Origin: Verrucomicrobiia bacterium
GTDB lineage: Bacteria > Verrucomicrobiota > Verrucomicrobiia > Opitutales > Opitutaceae
Length of the DNA stretch: 5,597 nucleotides
Reading direction: 5' to 3'
Assembly: GCA_030424825.1 (NCBI GenBank)
Contig: JAUHWE010000348.1
Span: 1 to 5,597 of the forward strand
Shown here: in pieces, positions 1-5,576 of the stretch
Numbering within the stretch: the first letter of the stretch is position 1
How the letters are laid out: each line of letters opens with the position of its first letter
The notes under the pieces: generated by a model
Database searches by the model: none
Told to the model about the DNA's origin: nothing
Seen by the model: only the letters and a program-made list of their open reading frames with translations
Position numbers and translations under genes: made by a program

Positions 1-1019
1 GGATTTCATGGGACGCTAGTGATGAGAGCGTCATGTTCGCCAGCGATTTTGGAGAGCAGAACATCGAGGAGATTAACCTCATCGAGCCGGGTAATGATTA
101 TGGATGGAACGAGCGGGAGGGCACCTTTGTCATTAATCCAGATTTTGACAATAATCCGAGTGAGGGTGAGCGAGATGAGCTATTTGAGCTCCCGGTCGAT
201 GATGCCAGCCTAGGATTCACGTACCCAGTAGCGCAATACGATCACGATGAAGGATTCGCGATTATCGGTGGCTATGTCTACCGCGGAGACATGCATAGCG
301 ACGTGGCTGGGAAGTACCTTTTCGGCGAGCTTGGGCAAGGAGGTAAGTTATTCTACATAGACTCAGAATCAGTCGTCCAGAATGAGCAGACGGAAATCAA
401 GCGGGCCCGCATCCGATTCGAGGGGAGCGTCCATACAACAGTCAGCGAGATTACCACGGAAGGGTCGGGGATCAGGGATCCTGATTTGCGATTCGGTTAC
501 GACGGGAATAATGAGCTATATCTTCTATCTAAATATAATGGAAAAGTATATAAAATCACTGGGGCTGAGGACACAAGTATCGTCGACCCACTGGAAGGGG
601 TGGGGGTCCAATTCGTTAATATCGCCACGCGCGGTCTTGTCGGCGCAAATCCTGGCGAGGAACTGATTGGCGGATTTGTGTTGCTAGGTGACAATCCTCA
701 AGAAGTGCTTATTCGCGGACTGGGGCCTGATTTAACGGAACGCGGCGTATCAGGTGCCTTAGCTGATCCCGTGATAGAAGTTCGAAATTTTGCGGGTGAA
801 GTGGTGGCAACAGGAGATGACTGGGGCGATGAAGCAAATGCGATCGAGATCGCTGGGGCGATCGCCTCATTGAGTGCAGATCCGGATTCGGCGCTTGAGG
901 TTGGCTCAGCTGACGCTGCGATTCTTGTCACTCTACCCCCCAACGATGTCTACACCATTGTGGTTTCCGGTAAGGGAGGCTCTGGGGTGGCTCTGGTGGA
1001 AGTTTTTGAAAAGGATTGA
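1..1019 (+). CDS. PQQ-dependent sugar dehydrogenase (GSDH family), 3' part, with PVC-type C-terminal domain
   Basis: This is the C-terminal 338 residues of a larger protein. The frame is open from base 3 to the left edge, so the start lies outside the window and the ATG at 33 is internal. The first part carries glucose/sorbosone dehydrogenase signatures: 'FASDFGEQNIEEINLIEPGN' followed by 'DYGWNEREGTF' (bases 36-128), 'GGYVYRGDMHSDVAGKYLFG' (270-329) and 'LRFGYDGNNELYLLSKYNGK' (486-545). Family members are beta-propellers, usually periplasmic or secreted, that oxidise aldoses with PQQ. From about base 603 a separate domain of roughly 138 residues begins, with 'NIATRGLVG', 'LIGGFVLLGD', 'VLIRGLGPDL', 'DDWGD' and 'VSGKGGSGVALVEVFEKD'. 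I recognise this from many exported Verrucomicrobiota proteins, where its function is unknown to me; surface attachment or sorting is a guess. Export cannot be checked because any signal peptide is cut off. The family call is firm, but the sugar substrate and PQQ use by this member are inferred. It lies 119 bases upstream of the isomerase gene on the same strand. Confidence 0.85.
   Translation, partial: ISWDASDESVMFASDFGEQNIEEINLIEPGNDYGWNEREGTFVINPDFDNNPSEGERDELFELPVDDASLGFTYPVAQYDHDEGFAIIGGYVYRGDMHSDVAGKYLFGELGQGGKLFYIDSESVVQNEQTEIKRARIRFEGSVHTTVSEITTEGSGIRDPDLRFGYDGNNELYLLSKYNGKVYKITGAEDTSIVDPLEGVGVQFVNIATRGLVGANPGEELIGGFVLLGDNPQEVLIRGLGPDLTERGVSGALADPVIEVRNFAGEVVATGDDWGDEANAIEIAGAIASLSADPDSALEVGSADAAILVTLPPNDVYTIVVSGKGGSGVALVEVFEKD
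603..1016 (+). other. C-terminal accessory domain typical of Verrucomicrobiota secreted proteins
   Basis: This is a domain-level annotation inside the first gene. The segment runs from about 'VQFVNIATRG' to the stop and is rich in Gly, Val, Ala and acidic residues, with alternating hydrophobic stretches suggesting a beta-sandwich. There are no cysteines and no transmembrane helix. Its landmarks are 'TRGLVG', 'GFVLLGD', 'VLIRGLGP', 'LADPVIEV', 'GDDWGD', 'DAAILVTLPP', 'YTIVVSG' and 'GVALVEVF'. I know the pattern from the C-termini of varied enzymes in Opitutae and related groups. It is separate from the catalytic propeller, which ends near 'KVYKITGAED'. The role is not established. Confidence 0.7.
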
Positions 1020-1138
1020 TGATTTGCTGATGAATGTTTCCTCCCTTCAATTGGGAATGGGCGGGAACCGAATATCGGGCCAGGCCAGTAAACCACGATC
1101 CTAGCCGATGTTGTAATTTGTAAGGAATTGTTATTAGA
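1020..1138. other. Intergenic gap between the sugar dehydrogenase and the isomerase gene
   Basis: These 119 bases hold no gene. The left half has a weak, interrupted complementarity (TTCC.CCC near 1038-1046 against GGG.GGGAA near 1059-1068) with no T-run after it, so it is not a convincing terminator. The right half (about 1111-1138) is AT-rich and could contain a promoter for the downstream cluster, but I find no clear -35/-10 pair. Whether the first gene is co-transcribed with the cluster cannot be decided from the sequence. Confidence 0.4.
1122..1126 (+). promoter_or_regulatory. Probable ribosome binding site for the isomerase gene (AAGGA)
   Basis: AAGGA lies 12 bases before the GTG at 1139, a slightly long spacing. 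An in-frame TAA at 1121-1123 closes the frame upstream and no ATG, GTG or TTG lies between it and 1139. The GTG is therefore the most upstream ordinary start possible. Confidence 0.5.
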
Positions 1139-2221
1139 GTGAATACTAAAAAGGATATTGTCCGTTTCGGACCTAATAGAGTTTGGAGAACCTATAAAGG
1201 TGGCAAGGTGCTCGATGCAATTGAAGGCAATGCCAGTCCAGTTGATTCTCATTTTCCAGAGGATTGGATCGGTTCAGTAGTCGAGGCCCGCAATCCGGGA
1301 AGATCTCAGAAGGGGGAGGGCTTGTCTGTCGTAGATTCGAAAGAGGGTGGGTCGATCGTGTTTCGTGATCTAATCAATCAAGATCCCGAGTTTTTCCTTG
1401 GAAAGGGCGAATCGGGTCCCAACCAAATGGATGCGCTACCATTGGTGAAATTTCTAGACAGCGCGACTCGACTTCATTTCCAAGCCCATCCGACCGCAGC
1501 ATTTGCGAGGGAACGTTTAGGCAGCAATCGTGGCAAGACGGAGGCCTATGTCATATTGGCGATTCGAGAGGATGTGCCAAAACCCTACATTTACGCGGGC
1601 TTCCAGCGGCCTCCTAGCCGAGATGAGCTGAAGAAATGGATACTTGAGCAGGATATCGAGTCGATTGAAAAATGCTTTACACCCATACCCGCCAATCCTG
1701 GTGACGTCTTCCTCATTCCAGGTGGAAGGCCTCATGCGTTGGGAGAGGGGATTCTGATGCTGGAGATCATGGAGGCATCCGATCTGGCGGTCCGGTTCGA
1801 GTTTGAGAGAGCTGGGTTTGTGATTCCGGAAGAGTCTCGATTTATGGGAAGAGACCTCGAAACCGCGCTTGACGTTTTTAATTTCGAAGCGGTTGACGAT
1901 GACGCCATTGATTCGGTCTTTCGTTGCCAGCCGAATACAGTGGAAGAAAATGGATCCGGAAGCCGCGTGGAAGAGCTCATCGGCTACGATAAAACTCCTT
2001 GTTTTGCAATCCTTCGAACCATTGTTTTAGGAAATCTGGATAAAACGGTAACGGATGGATTTATTGGAGTGGTGACGGATGGGGAAGGCTTTGTCTGTAT
2101 TGATGGGAACGATACTTGTCTCAAGCTTTGGGACCGGTTCTTCTGCCCAGCCGGAATCGATTCGCTTACTTACCGGTCAGAGCGGGGAATGACGGTGGTG
2201 GAGTGTTATGCCGGGAAATAG
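1139..2221 (+). CDS. Class I mannose-6-phosphate isomerase-like (cupin) enzyme
   Basis: The product has 360 residues. The family interconverts mannose 6-phosphate and fructose 6-phosphate in the cytoplasm using a zinc ion in a cupin barrel. The expected metal ligands are visible in order: 'HFQAHP' gives Gln115 and His117, 'RGKTEAY' gives Glu135, and 'IPGGRPHALGEG' gives His199. The segment 'LEIMEASDLAVRFEF' (208-222) matches the family's 'EIQ.SSD.T.R' stretch and keeps the arginine (Arg219) thought to act in catalysis. 'WIGSVVEARNPG' (43-54) matches the usual N-terminal 'W..S....' segment. The length sits between the short Bacillus-type (about 315) and long enterobacterial (about 390) forms. 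The start is GTG, with AAGGA 12 bases upstream and an in-frame stop just before it. The next gene begins 28 bases after the stop, suggesting one operon. A ManA-like reaction is likely, but in a cassette of sugar oxidoreductases the natural substrate may be another aldose or ketose, so I assign no symbol. Confidence 0.85.
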   Translation: MNTKKDIVRFGPNRVWRTYKGGKVLDAIEGNASPVDSHFPEDWIGSVVEARNPGRSQKGEGLSVVDSKEGGSIVFRDLINQDPEFFLGKGESGPNQMDALPLVKFLDSATRLHFQAHPTAAFARERLGSNRGKTEAYVILAIREDVPKPYIYAGFQRPPSRDELKKWILEQDIESIEKCFTPIPANPGDVFLIPGGRPHALGEGILMLEIMEASDLAVRFEFERAGFVIPEESRFMGRDLETALDVFNFEAVDDDAIDSVFRCQPNTVEENGSGSRVEELIGYDKTPCFAILRTIVLGNLDKTVTDGFIGVVTDGEGFVCIDGNDTCLKLWDRFFCPAGIDSLTYRSERGMTVVECYAGK

Positions 2222-2249
2222 CGTACTTTGAATTAATTAACAGATATCT

Positions 2250-3257
2250 ATGGAAAATTTAATTTGCCTTAATCAAATCGAAATTGACACGTTTCTGCCG
2301 GAGGGCCGACTGGAGAAAGCTCAGAAGCTACTGGGCGAATCCCGTTTGGTTGACTCTACTGGGATTGCGAACGAAGCAGAGTGGCTGAACCTTTTAGCTG
2401 AATGCAATCCTGAGATATTGGTAGCCGGTTGGAAGACGCCTGCTCTACCTGAGAACTACAATGAAATCGCTCCAAGGCTGAAGTATGTCTGCTACCTTCC
2501 GGGTTCGATTCGCAAACTTGTGCCGCGTGCGGCGATCGAGAAAGGTCTAGTCGTCACCAGTTGGGGTTCATCCATCAGTCGGACTATTTCAGAATGCGCG
2601 TTGTTGTTGGCGCTTTGCTGCATGCGACGCGTTCGGTACTGGACCGAGGAAATGCATTTTAAGGGTGGCTGGAAGACTCCCGAAACGGAAACGCAATCAC
2701 TGTTTGAGCGTAGAGTTGGATTGCATGGATTAGGGCTAATCTCCCAGAAGCTCGTTGATCTCTTGAAACCGTTTACGAGCAAAATTTCGGCGTTTTCTCC
2801 GAGTGTTCCTGATTCTGTATACGCAGATTTGGGAGTTTCCAGAAGTGAGACTCTGGAAGATCTATTTGGCAACAATGATGTGATTATCGAGCTTGCCGCG
2901 TTGACGCCCAAGACGACGGGCATGGTAACCGAGGAATTGCTAAAGTTGATTCCGCAAGGCGGCGCGTTCGTCAATGTCGGACGAGGGGCAGTTGTGGATG
3001 AAGCAGCATTGGCTCGATTGGCGCAAAATCGCCCGGACCTCCAAGTGGGTTTGGATGTATATGGCGACGAACCTTTGCCAAAGGACTCGCCTTTTAGGGG
3101 ATTGAATAACGTCATGCTTCTGCCGCATTTAGGCGGGCCGACCATTGATCGCAGACGTGATGCTGGGGATCATGGTTTAGAAAATCTCCGCCGCTATTTG
3201 GCTAAGGAAGACCTAATTGATCCTTACGATGTTGGGATGTACGATCGGGCGTCTTAG
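2250..3257 (+). CDS. D-isomer-specific 2-hydroxyacid dehydrogenase family protein
   Basis: The product has 335 residues, the normal length for this family, whose members reduce 2-keto acids or oxidise D-2-hydroxy acids with NAD(P)H in the cytoplasm. The N-terminal substrate domain runs to about residue 105 and includes 'LKYVCYLPGSIRKLV' (77-91). The Rossmann domain starts near 'RRVGLHGLGLISQKLV' (154-169). The catalytic set is complete: Arg245 in 'VNVGRGAVVDE', Glu274 in 'DVYGDEPLP' and His293 in 'LLPHLGGPT'. Two features are unusual. The glycine motif reads G160-L-G162-L-I-S165 rather than GxGxxG, and the position after the second Rossmann strand ('ISAFSPSVPD') has Ser183 where NAD-specific members usually have Asp. 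Together these suggest altered or relaxed cofactor preference. The ATG at 2250 has no Shine-Dalgarno sequence but sits in AT-rich DNA 28 bases after the isomerase stop. Context suggests a sugar-acid or glyoxylate/hydroxypyruvate-type substrate, which is inference. Confidence 0.88.
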   Translation: MENLICLNQIEIDTFLPEGRLEKAQKLLGESRLVDSTGIANEAEWLNLLAECNPEILVAGWKTPALPENYNEIAPRLKYVCYLPGSIRKLVPRAAIEKGLVVTSWGSSISRTISECALLLALCCMRRVRYWTEEMHFKGGWKTPETETQSLFERRVGLHGLGLISQKLVDLLKPFTSKISAFSPSVPDSVYADLGVSRSETLEDLFGNNDVIIELAALTPKTTGMVTEELLKLIPQGGAFVNVGRGAVVDEAALARLAQNRPDLQVGLDVYGDEPLPKDSPFRGLNNVMLLPHLGGPTIDRRRDAGDHGLENLRRYLAKEDLIDPYDVGMYDRAS

Positions 3258-3340
3258 AGGTGGAGGGGATGCAATCCGCATTGGATCACAAGAGTTCCTC
3301 AGGCGTTTAGAGATTGGCAGAATTTACCTCCTAGCCCAGC

Positions 3341-3351
3341 GAGAGACTCTC
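3341..3351. repeat. Short perfect dyad GAGAG-A-CTCTC
   Basis: Five-base arms around a single central A, 20 bases before the TIM-barrel start codon. The position would suit an operator, but an 11-base palindrome of this simple composition can occur by chance. Confidence 0.25.
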
Positions 3352-3361
3352 TAACTTATTC

Positions 3362-3366
3362 GGAGA
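3362..3366 (+). promoter_or_regulatory. Ribosome binding site GGAGA for the TIM-barrel gene
   Basis: GGAG at 3362-3365 is followed by a 5-base spacer and the ATG at 3371. A second in-frame ATG at 3383 is 17 bases away, too far, so this site decides the start. It is the clearest Shine-Dalgarno sequence in the window. Confidence 0.7.
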
Positions 3367-3370
3367 AATT

Positions 3371-4195
3371 ATGCCAAATGAAATGAAATCACCCATCACG
3401 GTATTTACGAAACCCTGGAAGACGCTTACCACAGAAAAGCTAGCCGCATTGATTGCGGAGCTGGGGTTTGACGGTGTCGAGTTGCCGATTCGAGAGGGTT
3501 TTCAGGTGGAGCCTGAAAACATCGAGTCGCGTCTTGTCGAAACGGCTCGTGCCTTTGAGGGTGCAGGTCTTAAAATTTACAGCGTAGCGGGAGACCTCGA
3601 TGAGAGAACAGTGAGAGCCTGCGGGGCTGCCGGTGTGCCCATTCTCAGGACAATGCTGAAGATCGAACCGGGTCTCTCCTATTTCGAGAACGTGGAGCGT
3701 TTTCGGGCTACCTGCTTAAGTTTGTCAGAAACGCTTGAAGCGTCAAAGGTACGCATTGGGTTGCAGAACCATTGCGATGAGTACGTGAGCAGCTCGATTG
3801 GGATTATGCACGCGATAGCGCCCCTCGATTCTAATCAGGTATCCGCAGTTTTGGATTTAGGGCATACGGGACTGGAAGGAGAGCTGGAAGAGATCGCCAT
3901 TGATATCGCCTGGAGTCGGCTATCCATGATAAACTTGAAAAACGCGATGAGGTATTCAGACGGTGAAGACGTAAATGGAGCGACTGTCTGGAAACGTACT
4001 TGGGTTCCTGGTAAGGAGGGATTCACATCCTGGAAAAAGGCTGTAGATGAGCTTAAGCTCAGGAAGTATGCGGATCCTATTTGCCTGACAGCGGAGTATA
4101 AAGACAGTCAAGGAAGAGGTCTTGAAGGAGATGATGTGATTCCTGCATTGCGAGAAGATTTAGCCTATTTGAAACAGCTACTTGGAGAGCTTTAG
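3371..4195 (+). CDS. Sugar phosphate isomerase/epimerase-superfamily TIM-barrel protein
   Basis: The product has 274 residues, a typical length for the xylose-isomerase-like TIM-barrel superfamily, whose members isomerise, epimerise or dehydrate sugars, keto-inositols and related compounds in the cytoplasm, usually with a divalent metal. Barrel landmarks in order are 'LAALIAELGFDGVELPIR' (24-41, Glu37), 'VRIGLQNHCDEYVSS' (127-141), 'SAVLDLGHTGLEGE' (158-171, Asp162 and His165), 'LSMINLKNA' (184-192), 'WVPGKEGFTSWKKAVDEL' (211-228) and 'ICLTAEYKD' (237-245, Glu242). Glu37, Asp162, His165 and Glu242 are candidate metal ligands. Two positions that often carry Glu or His in the superfamily are Gln132 in 'LQNH' and Asn188 in 'INLKN'; this looks like a subfamily pattern rather than damage. 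There is no signal peptide or membrane segment. It is preceded by a good ribosome binding site, and the MDR dehydrogenase gene follows after 28 bases. The superfamily is sure, but the reaction cannot be assigned. Confidence 0.82.
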   Translation: MPNEMKSPITVFTKPWKTLTTEKLAALIAELGFDGVELPIREGFQVEPENIESRLVETARAFEGAGLKIYSVAGDLDERTVRACGAAGVPILRTMLKIEPGLSYFENVERFRATCLSLSETLEASKVRIGLQNHCDEYVSSSIGIMHAIAPLDSNQVSAVLDLGHTGLEGELEEIAIDIAWSRLSMINLKNAMRYSDGEDVNGATVWKRTWVPGKEGFTSWKKAVDELKLRKYADPICLTAEYKDSQGRGLEGDDVIPALREDLAYLKQLLGEL

Positions 4196-4223
4196 ACTCT
4201 GGTTGGAAAAACGAAAACGCGAC

Positions 4224-5318
4224 ATGAGTATTGCACTACCAAAATCGAGAAGGGTCGTTGCCCTTTATGGAGATGGAACGTTCAGAATCAAAGAACTCGA
4301 TCTGCCCGAACTGAAGTCGGGAAGTATCTTGGTTGAAGTTAAAGCTTCGCTGGTGAGTCCTGGTTCTGAGTTAAAAGGCCCTGTAAAACCCGGAGTGAAA
4401 TCAGCCGGGGGTTGGCGTGGTTTGCGGGAGATGCAGCTCGACCCAGACCTTAGCTTAGAAGCAAAGCCATTTGGATACGCCAACGCGGGAGTCATCGTGG
4501 CGCTGGGTGATGGGGTTAAAGGATTTGAACTCGGTGAACGCGTCGCTTGTATTGGGGCTGGCTATGCCCAGCATAGCGACTATTCGGTTGTCCCGCAAAA
4601 CTTGGTTGTGGCCTTGCCTGATAACGTTTCCTTTGAGCAGGGAGCCTATGGGATGCTGTTGGCTACGGCTTTGCAGGCGGTTCGCCGAGGAACGCCGGCA
4701 ATAGGCGAGTATGCCGCAGTAGCAGGACTGGGAATGGTCGGGCTTTTGACGTCCCGTATCCTGCAACTGTCGGGTTGTTTTGTCATGGGATGGGATACCG
4801 TAGATACCCGGCTCGAGTTGGCAGAAGATTTTGGCGTCGATGGCAGCGTCAATGTGCTTAAGGAAGACTCAACGGATTTGACTCGCCAGTTTACCAACGG
4901 TCGAGGTTTAGACCTATCCGTTATTGCTTTGGGTGGCGACGCGGAAAAGCCTGCACACGCTTTGGAAAAGTGCATGAAGGTTTCTCCTGATGGGCATGCG
5001 ATGGGAACGATGGTGGTGGTCGGAGGAGCAGAGTTTCCCTTTACCCGCTCTTTGACCAATATGGATATACGTCGTTCATCGCGAACCGGACCGGGTTATC
5101 ATGATCCAGAATGGGAACGCGGTGGAAGTTATGGAGATGTATTTGTCCGATGGAATACAAAGACAAACTTGGAATTTTGTCTAAGACTGGTATCTGAGAA
5201 GAAAATACCGGTAGAAAAACTGACTACACACCGGGTACCATTTAATGAAATCGAGTCGCAAACATTGGAAATAACCCGCGATCCCGACGCTATCCTCGGA
5301 ATGGTTTTTGAAATGTAA
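4224..5318 (+). CDS. Medium-chain dehydrogenase/reductase (zinc-binding dehydrogenase family, zinc ligands absent)
   Basis: The product has 364 residues. I chose the ATG at 4224 because the family-like N-terminus ('SRRVVALYGDGTFRIKELDLPELKSG') begins a few residues later. A TTG at 4182 would add 14 charged residues and overlap the previous gene by 14 bases. Neither start has a strong Shine-Dalgarno. The GroES-like domain spans about 1-150, with 'VKASLVSPGSELKG' (39-52), 'PFGYANAGVIVALGDGVKGF' (82-101) and 'LGERVACIG' (103-111). The Rossmann domain follows, with 'VAGLGMVG' (166-173, intact GxGxxG) and Asp191 at the end of the second strand, which favours NAD(H). The usual catalytic Cys of 'CGTD' is replaced in 'SPGSE', and 'GHE' is replaced by 'GYA', so a standard catalytic zinc site is missing. 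The tail 'GPGYHDPEWERGGSYGDVFVRW' (289-310) resembles the MDR half of bi-domain oxidoreductases that act on sugars or glycans. The clustering implies a sugar or polyol substrate, probably cytoplasmic. Confidence 0.82.
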   Translation: MSIALPKSRRVVALYGDGTFRIKELDLPELKSGSILVEVKASLVSPGSELKGPVKPGVKSAGGWRGLREMQLDPDLSLEAKPFGYANAGVIVALGDGVKGFELGERVACIGAGYAQHSDYSVVPQNLVVALPDNVSFEQGAYGMLLATALQAVRRGTPAIGEYAAVAGLGMVGLLTSRILQLSGCFVMGWDTVDTRLELAEDFGVDGSVNVLKEDSTDLTRQFTNGRGLDLSVIALGGDAEKPAHALEKCMKVSPDGHAMGTMVVVGGAEFPFTRSLTNMDIRRSSRTGPGYHDPEWERGGSYGDVFVRWNTKTNLEFCLRLVSEKKIPVEKLTTHRVPFNEIESQTLEITRDPDAILGMVFEM

Positions 5319-5346
5319 CCGAGGCGTTCTGCCAGTGAAAAAGGAG

Positions 5347-5424
5347 AAGGTAGGGTGAAAGCCTACGGCTTCGTCGTATTGAACATTGGCCTACGTGGCT
5401 CGCCGGGCTGTCGACCCCTACCTT
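5347..5424. repeat. Inverted repeat AAGGTAGGG ... CCCTACCTT with inner hairpins
   Basis: Nine-base perfect arms at 5347-5355 and 5416-5424 enclose 60 bases. Inside is a perfect hairpin AAGCC-TAC-GGCTT (5359-5371). An alternative long-range pairing joins AGCCTACG (5360-5367) with CGTGGCT (5394-5400) through one bulged base. The A-run (5427-5432) lies after the right arm, which is the wrong polarity for a + strand terminator. It may be a degenerate palindromic repeat unit. Confidence 0.5.
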
Positions 5425-5453
5425 GCAAAAAACTGCTCTAGGAAAATCAAGTA

Positions 5454-5474
5454 GCTCAGTGCTTTAGCCTGAGT
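5454..5474. repeat. Small hairpin CTCAG-GC-TTTA-GC-CTGAG
   Basis: CTCAG (5455-5459) pairs with CTGAG (5469-5473). After a bulged T at 5460, GC pairs with GC around a TTTA loop, and G5454 and T5474 can add a wobble pair. It lies directly beside the left arm of the large inverted repeat and may be part of the same element. Confidence 0.4.
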
Positions 5475-5475
5475 C

Positions 5476-5559
5476 CCGTAGGGCTAGTGCTCGCGCTATG
5501 CCGCGTTTGCCGCGTCTGGTTTTGACGTACGCGGCACAGCGCAAGCGCTGGCCCTACGG
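5476..5559. repeat. Large imperfect inverted repeat, 31-base arms, 22-base spacer
   Basis: The left arm 5476-5506 starts CCGTAGGGC and ends GCCGCGT; the right arm 5529-5559 starts ACGCGGC and ends GCCCTACGG. When the right arm is reverse-complemented, 27 of 31 positions match. All four differences are transitions, so a transcript from either strand would have two G-U pairs and two mismatches. The spacer 5507-5528 contains a second GCCGCGT and a short CGTC/GACG stem (5513-5516 with 5524-5527). This is the strongest structural signal in the window and looks like an intergenic palindromic mobile or REP-like repeat. Confidence 0.75.
5500..5517. repeat. Tandem 9-base direct repeat GCCGCGTTT / GCCGCGTCT
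   Basis: Two adjacent copies differ at one base (5500-5508 and 5509-5517). The first forms the inner end of the left arm of the large palindrome. The second offers an alternative partner for ACGCGGC at 5529-5535, giving a smaller hairpin. Confidence 0.5.
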
Positions 5560-5560
5560 C

Positions 5561-5576
5561 CTACACGGCGGTGTAG
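5561..5576. repeat. Hairpin CTACAC-GGCG-GTGTAG
   Basis: A perfect 6-base stem with a GGCG loop starts two bases after the large inverted repeat ends. It is probably another part of the same palindromic cluster. No T-run follows it. Confidence 0.45.

Larger units (their letters stand above)
3258..3370. other. Intergenic gap inside the cluster
   Basis: These 113 bases separate the hydroxyacid dehydrogenase gene from the TIM-barrel gene. They contain no open frame of note. Two small dyads are visible: ATCC-GCATT-GGAT around 3276-3288 and GAGAG-A-CTCTC at 3341-3351. No T-run follows either, so neither looks like an intrinsic terminator. The gap is longer than the 28-base gaps on either side of the cluster and could hold an internal promoter, but no confident promoter boxes are seen. 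Confidence 0.4.

Noticed and set aside
1036..1068. Intrinsic terminator after the sugar dehydrogenase gene
   Set aside because: The complementarity is interrupted, the loop is large and no T-run follows.
2492..3145. 217-codon open frame on the minus strand opposite the hydroxyacid dehydrogenase gene
   Set aside because: It lies fully inside a well-supported gene, is serine-, arginine- and proline-rich as expected of an antisense frame, and shows no recognisable motif.
4182..4223. TTG start extending the MDR dehydrogenase by 14 residues and overlapping the TIM-barrel gene
   Set aside because: The added residues are charged and unlike the family N-terminus, there is no good ribosome binding site before the TTG, and an in-frame ATG at 4224 fits the family start.
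4646..5059. 137-codon open frame on the minus strand opposite the MDR dehydrogenase gene
   Set aside because: It overlaps the Rossmann domain coding sequence completely and has low-complexity Ser/Pro/Lys composition with no domain signature.
5426..5432. A-run beside the 5347-5424 stem as part of an intrinsic terminator
   Set aside because: A + strand terminator needs a T-run after the stem, and here the run is A. On the minus strand the T-run would come before the stem, so the polarity is wrong both ways.
5450..5520. tRNA-like look of 'GTAGCTCAGT' near the right end
   Set aside because: The words resemble a D-arm, but there is no acceptor stem, no anticodon arm and no GGTTCRA T-arm at the right distance. 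The bases are better explained by the local hairpin.
5347..5576. CRISPR array
   Set aside because: The recurring words are short, occur in both orientations and have irregular spacing, with no constant-length spacers.
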